DNA of 64,000 nt from Macrothele yani (GCA_039090855.1 CM076990.1:200885232-200949231), one strand, 5' to 3'. Numbered from the stretch's first letter, positions 45,841 through 58,394 are shown. Notes: generated from the sequence alone by a model not told the origin. Numbers and translations: made by a program.

Positions 45841-47194
45841 CTAAATAAATAAGCACAAGGGGAAATTAAAAAGTTTTAGCACCTTATACCTGATATATAC
45901 TACACTGTTCTGAACATTTCAAAGCACACAACACTGCACTTTATATTGCGGCATATCAAATATGAAATCTTTCATATTCACCAATTTGTCGGTGACGGAT
46001 CGAATCAACTAAGCTACATGGACGGAAAGCATCGCTGCAGATTTGTCGTCTTGACACGTGACTCACCTCTGTAGTGCATCACACGTATCTATACCAGAAA
46101 AAGAACAAACTATTCTTTTAAATTCTCGTATCAAGAGACATTCCAGGAAAGAATGCTCGAAATTTTTGCTACTTCTTTGGAAAGGATATAGGCAGGAAAG
46201 CATTGTATTCAGAATGTTTTGATGAACGGCGCTACAGTTCAACTTCGTCCACTGCATTACAAACATTCAAATATTGCTAAGGTTTTAACTCTGTGAGAAC
46301 ATTTGAAGTTGTTTAACATTGTTCATATACTTGCTATATCCATAACCGGTTTTTATTGAGAATGCATAGCCATAGAATGATATAGCACCTGAGCGAAAGG
46401 GTAAAACTTGCAAGTGATTTTACCTCTATGGTCACATATTATTTCATACTATACATATTTTACGACGATTATTTCATGTATATTTTGCACGATTAACGCA
46501 ACCGAAAAAATGCGACTAAGGAATTCTGGCAAATCTCAGAAATTGAGTTTGAGAAGGGTTTCAATAAGCATTGACAAGAACATTAACACTCAAAGGGCTG
46601 AAAGGTCGAATTTGGACTTAGATTAATCTCCTTTTCCTGAAAGCCTCTTATACGTACATACTACGTAGTTAGTAATACTCTTTGCCACTAGCATAAAATG
46701 TTTCCTTTTTTTCTTACCTGTTCGTACTTGTTAATGAATTTTTCATTTTAGACCCTGATTTCGACTTTATGAGTCGATTGCATATGATTCATCTTGATAG
46801 ATTTGACTTTCAGTTTAACGCTACTAAAACGAACGTTACGTATCACACTAAATGTTTTTGATAATCACTAAAACTACACTGAGATATATTATTCGAAACT
46901 ACTGAAAAAATCGTTGTCATGAGTCTCAAGTGGAGCTGACATTACGCAAGCATAATTTCAGTAATAACTGGAGTTCAGCATAGTGTGGATTCCCAGACCA
47001 AGCGCCCGTGCGAAGGAGCTGCGGTCCAGTTACCAAGCAAAGTAATAAATGTCACACATAAGTGTGAACTGAGAGGTGACAAAAGGAAACTTGCTCTGCA
47101 AATCTGTTAATATGTTTCGCTCCTCTAAATGAAAAACAAATCACGCGTTTTTAAGATCTAAATAGCCGTACTACGTCTCACTTTTTGTGAAATA
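45841..47194. other. Presumed upstream intron of the Serrate gene
   Basis: No exon encoding the short piece expected before the DSL exon was found. A 22-base stretch at about 46072-46093 has splice-like flanks on the minus strand but does not encode the expected residues. Confidence 0.5.
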
Positions 47195-48602
47195 CACTCA
47201 CGGACAATGAAATTTGCGCACCAAGAAGGAAGCATCGGGTTGAACTGAAATTTTATGGACGTAATGATACATATGATGACAAAAACAGAACTGCTGGACA
47301 ATTATAAAGGGATCTGTGGCACGCAGTCCGGTCATCTTCAATATCGCGTCGCACCGCCTCGTGCGGCGATACATGCTGCAATACGGTCCGGCATGGTGGC
47401 GAACAGACGCCTGATGTTGTCCTGCGGCAGACTGGCCCACACGTGTTTGACGGTGTACTCCAAATCCCGGATAGTGCGGCACAGCGGCAGCCGGCGTTTC
47501 ATCTGGTCCCACATATGCTCGATAGGAGACATGTACGGGGAAGCGGGTAGGCCATGGAAGTGTCTGGACATGACGCAGGCAGTCCTGGGCAACCCGAAGC
47601 ACTTGCGGGAGGGCATTATTCTGCTGGTATAGTGCACCTGGAATTTTGGCCAGGAATAGGAGCACATGGGGCCGTAGGATCTCATCCACATACCGCTGGC
47701 CCGTCAATGATCCACGTACTACTACTAGAGCTGATCGGCTATCGCAGGCAATGGCTCCCCAGACCATAATGCCTGCAGTGGGGGAGGTGTGGCGCTCGAT
47801 AGCGAGGTTGGTATTGTGCCGTTGACCCGGGGAACTCCACATCCGGACACGATGATCATCTGTCCCCAAAATGAAGCGGCACTTATCTCTAAACACCACA
47901 CGTCGCCAGTCTGTGGCGTTCCACGTCACTCTGGCCTGGCACCACTGCACACGGAGCCAGCGATCTGTTCCGGTGTTAAGAGCAACACACGTAAGGGGCG
48001 CTGGGATCGCATATTCGCTTTCTCGAGGCGTCGAGAAATGGTTCGTTCGCACACAGGAGCCGCCACATCTGCCTGCATAGTGGACTGGGCCCCCGTGGGT
48101 TCCGTTCGTGCCTGGCGCACGATTCGTCGATGCTCTCTACCGGTGGTTCTCCTGGTCCGTCCGGAGCCACTCCGCAGTGTGGCAGTGCCGTCACGTGTCC
48201 ACTGCTCCTAACACAGTCGGACTGTATGGTCAGAGCGATCCACGTGGCTGGATATACGGCGCGCCGACCATCCTGCGTTTTCAGTCCGATGATCCGGCCT
48301 ATCTCAAAGTCCGTAAGTTGCGTAAATTGAAAGTTGACGTCTCTGGTGTCTACCTGGCATTCTTGTCACTCTGTACTCTTGCTTGCGTCCGCCGGTGCTT
48401 TTCGCTTTCATGGGGCATCGGCTACACGCCGGTTTATAAGGCTGCCGGTTCGTGCTTGCAGCGCCACCACATAGTGTGCGGTCATGGCCACTCGCACCAA
48501 ACATGGATCATTTGCATACCAGCACGCACTCTAGCTATTTGCAAAGTTTCGCGGTTGTAGAGTGTTTTCTTCTAGGTGCGCAAATTTCATTGTCCGTGAG
48601 TG
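47195..48602 (-). mobile_element. Tc1-like transposon with exact 28-bp terminal repeats (1408 bp)
   Basis: CACTCACGGACAATGAAATT at 47195 is repeated exactly inverted at 48602, and TA flanks both ends. The minus-strand transposase is spread over three frames: an N-terminal part near 48350-48100, then 48052-47198 with VVFRDKCRFILGTDDHR (first Asp), GIMVWGAIACDSR and YQQNNALPQ, where Asn replaces the second catalytic Asp. A further frame at 47691-47338 ends with MSPIEHMWDQMKRRL, the usual Tc1 C-terminal block. Exact ends beside a broken gene suggest that it moved recently using another copy's enzyme. Confidence 0.94.
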
Positions 48603-48709
48603 TATATTAATGTAAGCAAATATGTGTGGATAGTTATTTATTTGTGGTGACCTTCCATCATGACTCACAATGAGTTAACTAACGTGCAACAGCGAGTCAA
48701 AAATGCTTA

Positions 48710-48940
48710 GCCGCCCCGGTGGCGCAGTGGTCTAAGCGATGGCTTCTGATCACTCGTCCGTAAGGGGTCCGGGTTCGAATCCCGGTGAGGCATGGATGTT
48801 GTGTTTGTCTTACGGCACTGGCTCTCTCCCTTCCCTGGAACCAGTACCCTAAATTAGGGACGGGCGACTGCTTATAGCCCATTGAGTTGCTCACGGTGGT
48901 CGTTAAACCTCCAATCAAAAAAAAAAAAAAAAAAAAAAAA
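48710..48940 (+). mobile_element. SINE family A, best-preserved copy
   Basis: Consensus head and B box, full body and a tail of about 27 A. AAATGCTTA on both sides (48701-48709 and 48941-48949) is the target duplication. The long pure A tail implies a young insertion. Confidence 0.95.
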
Positions 48941-48949
48941 AAATGCTTA

Positions 48950-49699
48950 CTGCAGCATTCCTCAGTAGAACTCACAACTGTCACTGAAAGTAAATTATCC
49001 TGGGAGAAACAAGTATCCGTGGAAGAAATAAAATTTCCTGGGAAGCTCCAAAAAAGATTTGAGTTAAAGATGTCATACCAAAAGTTGCGAAAAACGTCTG
49101 CATACGGAATTTCTGTTAGGGATACCGATTTGTTGTGACGTCAGCGTTTAGTACCTAGCTTTTATTGTTGTAAGGAAGTTTAAAAAACTTAAGTAATTCT
49201 AATGTTAGGAAGATTCTCGAATTATGTTTAACAAATATCTTATGTTAGTCTTGCGTGTGTGTGTGTGTGTGGGGGGGGGGGTTAATCCCTCTTCGACGAG
49301 CATGTCTACATCAGAGGGGAACGGTCATTTGAAAATTATCGTGCCCTGCAATTTTCACAACAGGAAAAAATAATAAAAAGAAGTGAAACGGAACCCAATG
49401 TATTTTTTATATAGACTCCAAAAGTTAAGCATAGTTTAAAAAAAAGGACATTTTAGAACATAGTAAAAGGGGAAGAAGGATCATAAAGTAAAATACAGTG
49501 GACGTAGGAATATGTAAATGTGGAAATTATAACGCAATACCATGTGACGAATGATAATAATTGGCATAAAAGACGAACAGCACATTTGTGGAGTTGAGAA
49601 AGAGCTGCATAAATGCAAAAAGTGACATCCCTTGTCGTCATCGCACCCTGCTAGAAGTAGAATTTCAGTTTTATTAAAACAGTTTGTCAAAAAGACGGC
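48950..49699. other. Non-coding, nothing recognised
   Basis: Includes a short (GT)n then G-run at 49253-49281. A TGACGTCA lies at about 49136. Confidence 0.45.
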
Positions 49700-50690
49700 A
49701 AGTGGGTGTGTTTACACATGGCCGGGTTACCGGAATGTTGGAATCCGGGCCAGACGCAGATTAATGTTGCCAGAGCCACTGGCGTGAATTAATCGATTGT
49801 ATCTAGACTTTGGAGAAGGTACCAGGACACCGGAGATCTTAATCGACAACCTGTGACATGTGTTTCACGGATTGCAGCGGCTCAGGATGTGGCACTAACA
49901 GCGAGACGTAACAGGTATCGACGTCAGCGGGAGCTCTTACTTTAGAGCTGTCTGTGGTTGGTAGATCAGGTGTTTCGAGGCAAACAGTATACAGACGACT
50001 TAACGAACAAGGGCTGTACGCGAAAAGGCCTGCAGTTTGCATCGCACACACTCACTCAGCAAGAAATGCTAGGGTACTACGGTACGGACACCATCAAGAC
50101 TGGGACGAAAATTAGTGGGCTAATGTCCTCATCTCCAATGAATTAAAGTTCAGTCTCAAAAGTGAGAGCCGTCGTGTTCTCGTCTGGAGAGAATATGTAA
50201 CCTTCTATTCCCCCACAAACATCCGAGAAAGGCACCATTACATAGGTGGTGGTGTACTTGTCTGGGGTCGCATTATGTCCAACGGGAGCGCACAGATCCC
50301 TGTGTGTTCTGGTGGAACTTTAACACGTCAGAGATACAGAGACGAAATCCTTCCTCCCTACGTGAGGATTTTGCGGGTGGCTATTGGCAAAGATTTTCTG
50401 TTCATGGACGATAACATCGACGATTGCAGCTCAGAAAGCTGCTATCGTCGATGGTTATCTGGAAAGGGAAGATATCCACCGTATGCCATGGCCAGCGCAT
50501 TCCCCAGATCTCAACCCAATAAAGAATGTGCGAGATGAATTGGGGAGAGCGTTGCAGGTCGTCAATCTTCTGCCAGAAGTCTCGAGCAACTCCGATCTTC
50601 TCTTGCTCAGGAGTGAGATTTGCTGTCACAGAGTCTTCTTGTTTCGCTTGTCAACAGCGTGAGATATCGGTATGACACTTGCATCGCTGT
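49700..50690 (+). mobile_element. Tc1-like transposon relic, separate lineage
   Basis: Plus strand, many breaks: QINVARATGVN near 49760 (HTH), WRRYQDTGDLNRQP near 49812, RNRYRRQRELL near 49910, a GGGVLVWGRIM-like block near 50249, MDDNIDDCSSES near 50404 (a possible second catalytic block), and MPWPAHSPDLNPI near 50490 followed by VRDELGRALQ. Terminal repeats were not identified. Confidence 0.75.
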
Positions 50691-50924
50691 AAAAAGTCGC
50701 CATACGACTTACTAGACCACTGTACAATATTAGAAACGCCATCGGAAAATTCCTACTGTATTCACCATTTTGAACTATTGCTACGTCTTATTTTTAATGT
50801 GATACTGGGCATTTGGTTACTCGCCAAGATATCTACGTGTCGTAAACAGCCTATTTCATTGTGCCTTCTAGTTTTTGTAATTTAAGACTTTTTGTTGATT
50901 ATGTTTAACTTTTGGACCACAGTG

Positions 50925-51840
50925 ACCAACTCGCTTGGCCAGCTTGGAAAGGTTTTGCCAAAACCTCACAATGAATTCCAAAATGTATAACTGGCCTTTT
51001 TAGACTCCAGCTACTAGAACGCACTTCGCCAAGGCAGCAGCGGTCAGTGCGACATGAAAACAGAGGGTGCTGAGAATCACAGAAAGATCGGTGGGCTAGT
51101 GTCACTTGATGCTGACCCTGGTAACATACCATGAACTAACTCTACTTTCTGATTCAAGGCTCTTGAATTGGAGGAGGAACTCCAGAGGATCAAGTGGAAT
51201 ATCGTGGGCTTAAGTGAAGCAAGAAAAAAAAGGAAAGGCTCTCATAGAACTGAAAAGCGGACATCTCTTCAACTACCGTTGGCCTGACAATGGCAGAACT
51301 AGTGGTGTTGAATTTATTATTAACAAAAAGACAAGATCCTAGAGGTCGCAAGTTCCTTAAAGAAAGCTGCGTAGCTCCTTATTAAACATTCAAAAAAAAA
51401 AGTATCAGATTCAGATAATTCAAGCCTATGTGTCCACCGCAAATCATCCCAGTGAAGAAATCGAGGAGTTTCCTGAGTAACCAGGGTGAGCTACAGTTGA
51501 AGATCCCTATAGGTGGTTCCAATGCAAAAATAAGACAACAGTAATAGACTGAAACTTTGGTTGGTATTTTGATAAATTCGGTCACGGCAACAGAAACCGG
51601 CGTGGAAATACTCTTGTAGAGTTTGCACAGGCAGAAAGGTTTTTCATCATGAACTACTTTTTCAAAAATAAATGAATAAATAAATAAAACCAAGCCAAAC
51701 ATGAAATAGACAGGTATGCACCCCAATGGGGTGAGAACTGAAATTGACTTTATTATGCGTAACAAGAAATTTGACATCGAAGACTGCAGTGTTCAACACA
51801 GGAAGTGACCATAGCAGGGACATCGTCAAGAGAGTGTGAG
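50925..51840 (+). mobile_element. Decayed RTE copy, endonuclease part
   Basis: CTCGCTTGGCCAGCTTGGAA and later blocks (GGACATCTCTTCAACTACCG, AATTCGGTCACGGCAACAGA) run parallel to 39370-40260 of copy 1, with numerous indels and stops. Confidence 0.82.
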
Positions 51841-53469
51841 GGTAGGTTGTTGCCAACCCTGAACATTTTCTTGCTCACCCTGCCGCCTACCCATATCAAG
51901 ATGGGCCATTTTTTAGTTTCTTAAACTTAAAATATAATCTGAATTACTACAAGTAATAATGAGTGTCGTGTTTTTCGTAGCACAGCCGTTGCTATATGGA
52001 AATATTTGAAATATAATTAAATTGGGGAAAGCCATTCTTTCACTGACCGTGGGACCATCCACGAGCAGAAGAACCCCTCTCCGGCTCCGTTTCCTGTCGT
52101 TGGAGGAAACTCTTGCTCAGAATTTGCAAGAGTTTCCTCCAACGACGGGGGCGGGGGGCGGAACCGGAGTGGGGTCCGGACAATTCGTCGGTAAAAATTA
52201 AAAGCAGTCAACTTCTTACGACAGAAGCATATTCCTCGGGGACATCATCCAGTAAAACTTACAGAGTGAAACTGAGTGAAAGGGAATTAGACTGAGTAGT
52301 CATAAACGAGGAGTCTTGTACGAGGTTTCAGGCAGTTAGGAAGAATTTTGCTCGGACACAAGGCAGGGAGGAATGCTTTCGCACTGGATGCATGAGAGGA
52401 AATTTTGGTGGGAATTACATAGAGAAAGTCACCCGAAATACCCATGACCCGCTGGAAGTATATACTATTTATTCTAATAAGCCAATATCCCCCTCCCCCC
52501 ATCCCAATCTGAAGAATAAAGATATGTACGGACGAAATCCTTTGTCATTACATTGAATTTGTTTAAATATTTATTTGTTTACTTCCCTGCTCCAATGACA
52601 GGAACCTGCAAGCGGCGATTCTTCTGATAAGTTGGCGTCCACTTCAACACTTAATAATAACCACGCCAACAGCGTACGTAATTCCCCTTAAGAAGTACTT
52701 TGTTTACTTCTGCGTAGAAAAGTTATCAAAATAGCATTCGTAGGACCATGAAATTTTTAATTGTTCTCCACTCTTCTAAATCCTTAAATTAAGCTTTTTT
52801 ATTATGTTGGTATGGTCAAGGGCAAATGTAGAAGTTGAATAGGAACTCACTGATGATTCATCATTACCGATTACTCTGCTGATTGTGCTACTAAGTAGGG
52901 GATTCCAATATAGAAGATGGGGTCCAAAGCTATACCAGCGCTCTCAAATCTGCTCCTGGTAGTTAGGGAGCAGGACTTGGCTGACGACTGCTGTGGAAAA
53001 GATGAGAGCAAGACAAGGTTGCTGGATTGAAGGAAGGGGTTAAGGAGGGGGAAAGTGTTGTATCTGCATGACCTTATTTCCCCTCAACTATAATACACGA
53101 AAAATTTGCTTTAAGACTTCTCTCTTAGGAATAAAATTTTCTTTTAATCAGTGCGTGTTACTACTATTGGTGGCAGTGTGTCATGTTTGTTATACGAGTA
53201 TGTAACTCTTCAAGTTTTATTCATTTTATTAAAAATGGATGGACTGAACATTAACGAAAAACAAAAATGAAATTTTGGAGTCTTTTGTATTCCAAAAAGT
53301 ACAAAAACTTCAAGAGAGTTCCAAAATTTATTAAATTAATGATTATGGATCGGGGGAATGCAGAAGGTGTTCAAATTCCTTTGCAGCCTGCAGTAAAAAG
53401 CATTAAAAATTCTTTCTTTCAGTGTTTCCTAAATAAAGTTACTATCAAAATCGCCCCACCGAATATAAT
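51841..53469. other. Non-coding insertion or spacer between RTE relics
   Basis: At 52110-52150 an inverted pair (AAACTCTTGCTCAGAATTTG and AGAGTTTCCTCCAACGACGG with their complements near 52090-52140) forms a hairpin. No gene recognised. Confidence 0.5.
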
Positions 53470-54315
53470 ATTCGCCCACACTGATTTCGAAGACTAGCAA
53501 CGTCTCCGGATCACAAAATGGTGAGATGTACGTGAAATGCACCTTAACACGAAGCTTGAATGATGCAAGCTCATAAAGCAAAAGTACTGGCATACAAGAC
53601 TTAAAAATCATCATTAAACTTTTCAGGTGAAACTGAGAAACCGATTTTCTGCACTAGAAGGTCTAAAAATAGAAGTAGTAGATACATGTATCTCTGAGGT
53701 TAACAGAAACCTTACCCATGCTCTCATGGAAAAGGCGATTATGAAAACGCTAATGTCTCCGTGAAATCATCAGTTATTATAATGACTTGGAAATCCTGCG
53801 ATATTGAAGATGCATACATTAATATTATTGATAACATCTATAAAAATGCACATGCAATCGGGTCGACTGTTCGAGAAAATAGCACGTATAGAAATTCAAG
53901 CTATTCAAAGTCACATTGTAGAATGTCTTTCAATCATTGAAATGGGTGAACAAGGAGATAGAGATCAATGGAGATTATTTAACCCATCTTCGCTTTGCTG
54001 ACGACATAGTCATTTTTACAACCCAATCAGAGCTGCAGAGTATATGATCTAGCAACTTGCTGAGAAGTGATTTTGAAAACGAACTTACGGAAAGCAAAAC
54101 TGATTCACAATGCTTTTAAAAGAACTGAAGTTTTATAGGATGATGTGGAAACTAGAAGAAACCGATGCGTACATTTACCTTAGGCGAAAAAGCGAGGGAC
54201 ACATTGAAAAAGAAATTAATAGGTCTATAAAACTTGGCTTTCTCTGGAGATCATTTGAAAGAAATAGTACATTTTTAAAGAGCATATTATAGTTATGTCT
54301 TAAAAGAAATGTGAT
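53470..54315 (+). mobile_element. Decayed RTE copy with internal deletion
   Basis: Follows the end of the endonuclease region (GGTGAGATGTACGTGAAATG), then GATTTTCTGCACTAGAAGGTC. It jumps near 53765 to the RT part corresponding to 41360 (GAAGATGCATACATTAATAT), reaches CTTCGCTTTGCTGACGACAT (the FADD box) near 53988, and ends at TTATGTCTTAAAAGAAATGTG. Confidence 0.82.
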
Positions 54316-54984
54316 AATACCCAGTAAAATATGAGAAAAAATAATTATATATCTAAAATAAGTTGAAATGAATTGAAACATACAAATGTAAATATTCAAA
54401 TAAAAAAGAAATAATGGGAATATATCACACAAGATTTCTAATGGATCCAAAAATTGTTTCTCGATGTGTTTACTATCTCTTCCTGTATGTACTATCTTGT
54501 TATTAACCCTAACTATCTTTCTAAAAATATATTGGTTTGTTTATTTCATTTTCTCTATATTTTTTATGAAACATTCTACATGAACCCCTTCTTAGAGTCT
54601 TCTAAAAGAGTGTTTATAGAAAAACTGTATAAAAACTCTAATTGAATAACCTGATTCGGGTGGATATCCCTGGTAGGGCCCCCTCCCGCAAAGCGGAAGT
54701 GAGAGCTCTTTTTGAAAGAACAGAAAGAATGCTTTTAATAAATTTCTAATGTTTTTTTTAGGATCCTTAAAAATGATATTTCTAATAGGCTAAAAAATAT
54801 AAAATAGTTAATCTAATTGAATTACAAATAAGTTTTTTAGAATTAAAGTGAATGACTAAAATGAATGAAATGATAGGAAAAAAATAAATAAATCCTTACC
54901 AATTTTTTATTAAACTCTCATATTCGGCTTTTTGTAAAGTCCGATATGAGAAATAAAATAAAGAAACACAGAAAATTGTATAAA
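54316..54984. other. AT-rich insert inside the RTE relic
   Basis: The RTE text stops at 54315 and resumes at 54985, so about 670 bp was inserted. No gene or terminal repeats recognised; GATATGAG/TTCGGCTTTTTG motifs near 54920 hint at a small hairpin. Confidence 0.5.
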
Positions 54985-55225
54985 ATCATTGTACCCTTAC
55001 AGTTCTTACTTATGGATTAAGGCACTTGGACCGTAACTAAAAACTACCTACAGAGGCCGGAAACAACTTAAAGAAACATGGAGAGATGTATACTCAGTGT
55101 AACCAGGGAAGACTGGACAAGAAACTCATAAATCAAGAAAATCACAAGAGTTGACGACTTCATGATCAAAGTAAAAACTCTCAAATGGCAATGGGCTGGA
55201 CATATTGTTAAGAGAGTTGTTAGCA
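54985..55225 (+). mobile_element. Decayed RTE copy, C-terminal part
   Basis: Continues the RT C-terminus: CTTACAGTTCTTACTTATGG, GAGATGTATACTCAGTGTAA and CAATGGGCTGGACATATTG match 41966-42165. Confidence 0.82.
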
Positions 55226-55244
55226 CATTAAAGTTGCGGAAGAG

Positions 55245-55760
55245 CAAGTTTTTGTCTTGTATCAATCTCTTCCATTTCATTTCGCCATCTCTTTCACATC
55301 ACATGGAATTTCTCCATCCATCTCTCACTTGGACTTCTGGGTTATTTCGTCTGCCTTAGTGTCCAATGTAGTATTCCATTTGTCCAATGATTGTCAATTC
55401 TTCCAGCAATATGTCAAGCCCATTGCCACTTGGGGGTCTTTACTCTGCTTTCCAAATGTTTTTTTCTTTTTTTTGGGGGGGGGAGTTCCACCAGGTATGC
55501 ATCTCTCCAGGCTTCTTTTAGTTACGTGCAGCCTGTGTAAGTATTTTTTTTAGTAAAGGTCCAGGTCTCTCATCCATAAGTATAAAAGCTGGAAGTGTGC
55601 ATTGATTAACCACTTTTATTTTAAAACATAATACTGAATTCCTCTTAAAAACTGTACCGCTCCTCCCAATTGCACACCAACCAAGTTTTATACACTGATT
55701 AATTTCTTTTTTGATGTGGCCGTCGGTTGATTCTGTTGCCAAAAGTAGATGCAGGCATCA
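55245..55760 (-). mobile_element. Decayed RTE copy, inverted C-terminal part
   Basis: Reverse-strand match to the RT C-terminus: AAGCCCATTGCCACTTGGGG, AGGTATGCATCTCTCCAGGC and TGTGCATTGATTAACCAC follow 42830-43040 of copy 3. It meets the preceding relic tail to tail, like copies 1 and 3. Confidence 0.8.
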
Positions 55761-56739
55761 GTTTCTTCTACATTTTTGAACTAATTTTCAATTTAATAGA
55801 GTTTCTCACTCTGGCTATCTCTGCAGATCGTTCTGAATAGGGGAATGGTTTAGTTATAATCTCTCTAAATAAAATCAACTGTAGAAATGGAAGCAAGAAA
55901 AGTTAAAATGCCAGCAACAAATCAGAACAAACAATGGAATTTCGAAAAGTAACAGACCAGGTTGAGAAACTTAAATGAAGAGCGGCGATAGATTCAAAGT
56001 TGCAACTCGCTGCTTAAAGGATAGACACAAAAGAGAATTGCTTTTCTTTTTTTACTTTCTGGAACGAATCGTAAACAAACGAAATTAGAAAAACGAGCGC
56101 CGGAACCTCAGGTCTTGCGTTTCCGCATTCTGCGTTCTATCCATCCTCTCCCACACAAGGGGGGAAACCTGTAACACTAGATCGTACCGTGCGCATAAAC
56201 AAATAAAACGCATATTTATGGCCTAACTTACCAACTGACACTAACTTCTCGCTGAAGGCTATGATAGGATGGAGAAGGATGCACGGTCAGCGAAAGACGA
56301 AACAAAACGTCCCATCACCTATTTCACCCAAGTCTCCCGACATAGACAAATAAACACAACGCAGCTCAGTTGAAGTGCGCGGCATAAACGTGAGGCCTTG
56401 TATTGCAACCCAGACCTTAGCAGCTACACTTATAACGCATCACTGAAAACTGTACGGTGACAACTGCTCCTGAAAAATTCCTACCATGGCCTGTCGAAAG
56501 AGGCATGTGCCATTCCTTCAGAGGTATAAGACGACGATATAACGGAGTTTAGTAGCTTCCTTAGACTCTTAAAAAGACCTTCCTTCGTTTCTCCTATACT
56601 CTCATTTTCTCTCTTAATTGCTCATGCTTTCTTTTCTGTCTTTTCTTCCATCCTTCTGTCTTCTGCGGAGAAAAGAGAGAGGAAACTTTTCTGTTTAAAC
56701 GGAAAGAAAGAAGGAATCCTCTTAAAAGAAAAAAAAGAC
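55761..56739. other. Non-coding, nothing recognised
   Basis: A splice-like site near 56228 was checked and gives no known protein. Confidence 0.45.
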
Positions 56740-56850
56740 ACGGAGAGAGAGAGAGAGAGAGGTGAAGGGGGGGTTAAACGGGAGAAAAAAGGGAATCTTC
56801 TTAAAAGAAGAAAAATACACGGAGAGAAAGAGAGAGAGAGAGAGAGAACA
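56740..56850. repeat. (GA)n microsatellite, duplicated block
   Basis: Two GA tracts, each preceded by a similar CTTAAAAGAA..ACACGGAGAGA segment (56720-56760 and 56800-56845). Confidence 0.88.
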
Positions 56851-56862
56851 TATAAGTAAATA

Positions 56863-57787
56863 CAAAGGTCATCGTGAAAGTAATGCCTCGTCCCTCATAA
56901 GATTTTTTATTTTCATCAGCAAAAATGTGAAACTTGGTGGCAAAATACTTGGACATACAGTTAATAATGCTAGCCTATTCAATCACTTTCTATACATTTC
57001 AGCCATCTTTGAACCCAATGGTAAAATTCATTTTGGAGAAATTCCTGAGGCTGTTGTTTCACCTATGATTTCACAGCCGGTTTAACGTCTGTCACATCAT
57101 CTAAACGTTCCCCACGGAGGGTGTTTTTCAAAGGGGCCAACAGGGAAAAGCCTGAGGGAGCCAAATCAGGACTGTAGTGGGGTTGTTGCATCACCATCAC
57201 CGTCCACCCCATTTTGGCAGTAGCCTGTGAAGTCTCCATTCAGGTGTGGGGACATGCGTTATCATGGTGTAAAACAACACTATGAAGTAGAATGTCATGT
57301 CTTTTCCTTCCGATAGCTTCCTATAGCTTCTTCAATGTCTGAACATAGTGAGCACTGTTTATTGTTGCAATTCCTGGATAGTGACGGCACGACGATCAGC
57401 TGTGATGAGGTCTTTCACTCGTTGCCCGTTGGCATCTGTTACTGCAGTTGCGGGGCTTCTACTCCGTCGTTTTTCCGACACTGAACTTTCTCCCTCTCGA
57501 AACCTCTTCACCCACCTTCGGACATTACTGATATCGATTGTGGCAGCTCCATACACCGTCAGGAGTCTTCTGTGGCTTCCTGGAGCCTCACATCCCTCTT
57601 TTTTAACGAATTCAATCACGGCTCGCTGCTTTTCTCTGTCATTCATGATCTTTATTTCCGATTCTAAAAAAAAAATTGTTCCCACATTGGTAACATATCA
57701 TAGTACATGCCAGTTCAGTTTCATTAAAATCACTTCAAAATTTCAAAAGTTATTAATTTTGATGCATTACTTTCAGGATGCTCCTTG
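56863..57787 (-). mobile_element. mariner-like transposon, internally deleted (925 bp)
   Basis: Ends CAAAGGTCATCGTGAAAGTA at 56863 and, inverted, CAAGGAGCATCCTGAAAGTA at 57787, both next to TA. The minus-strand frame 57685-57359 carries the DNA-binding half (NDREKQRAVIEFVKKEG, GAATIDISNVRRWVKRFREGE). Then the first catalytic region is missing. The text resumes near 57270 with LHHDNACPHT-like and PHYSPDLAPSGFSLLAPLK blocks and a C-terminus to about 57070. Stops interrupt it. It is a non-autonomous deletion derivative. Confidence 0.85.
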
Positions 57788-58394
57788 TAGAATAGTTATA
57801 GTTTTTGTTTGCCTTTACTTTCCCCTCTTTGCCTCCCTTTTCCTTATGTATTCTACAAGGAAGACAGAGAAGAAAGGAAATGAGAGGCGAGTGCCGTTCG
57901 TTCTTTATAAAATGAGGAGTCTGGAAGGAGGAAAGAAGGAATCTATTCCTCAAAGATAGATAGATTCCCTTTTAGAAAGGTGGATATATCTATCTAGTTA
58001 CAATTCATCTCTTACTGTCTCGGCCAACTCTTCATATCTCACTCTATCTCGGCCAACTCTTCGTATCTCTCACTATCTCTATCAACTCCTTACATCTCTC
58101 TCATCTCTACATCTTTCACAATAGCCTTCTCAGACAGGAGGATGCATTTATCTTGAAGTAACTTAGAATTCAAAAAAGAAATAGTCTAGACTGCAAATCA
58201 TCACGAACTGCGGTGAATAGTTATGTCTTACGTTTCCTAAGGAGAGCAAGAGAAGTTCTTAAGGTGTAAAAGATTTGATGACAAAGAAAGAGTTCAGCAA
58301 AATGCAAAGCAGCAGCAGTTGGCAATTTTAAAAACTGAATTTGGAAATTGCTTCCATTGAAAAACAGCTGGAACTGCAGAATGAGTTTTGTGAT
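57788..58394. other. Non-coding; CT-rich short repeats
   Basis: TCTCGGCCAACTCTTCRTATCTC is repeated two to three times near 58018-58100; nothing else recognised. Confidence 0.55.

Noticed and set aside
45548..45844. 98-codon plus-strand frame
   Set aside because: Shadow of the Serrate DSL exon on the other strand.
46063..46093. 22-base micro-exon considered as the missing exon before DSL
   Set aside because: Phase would fit, but the encoded residues do not match the expected strand before the DSL exon, and 52-bp-like exons are usual there.
56229..56340. Splice-donor-like GTAAGTTA on the minus strand considered as the exon before DSL
   Set aside because: The preceding frame contains a stop and does not resemble the N-terminal region of Notch ligands.
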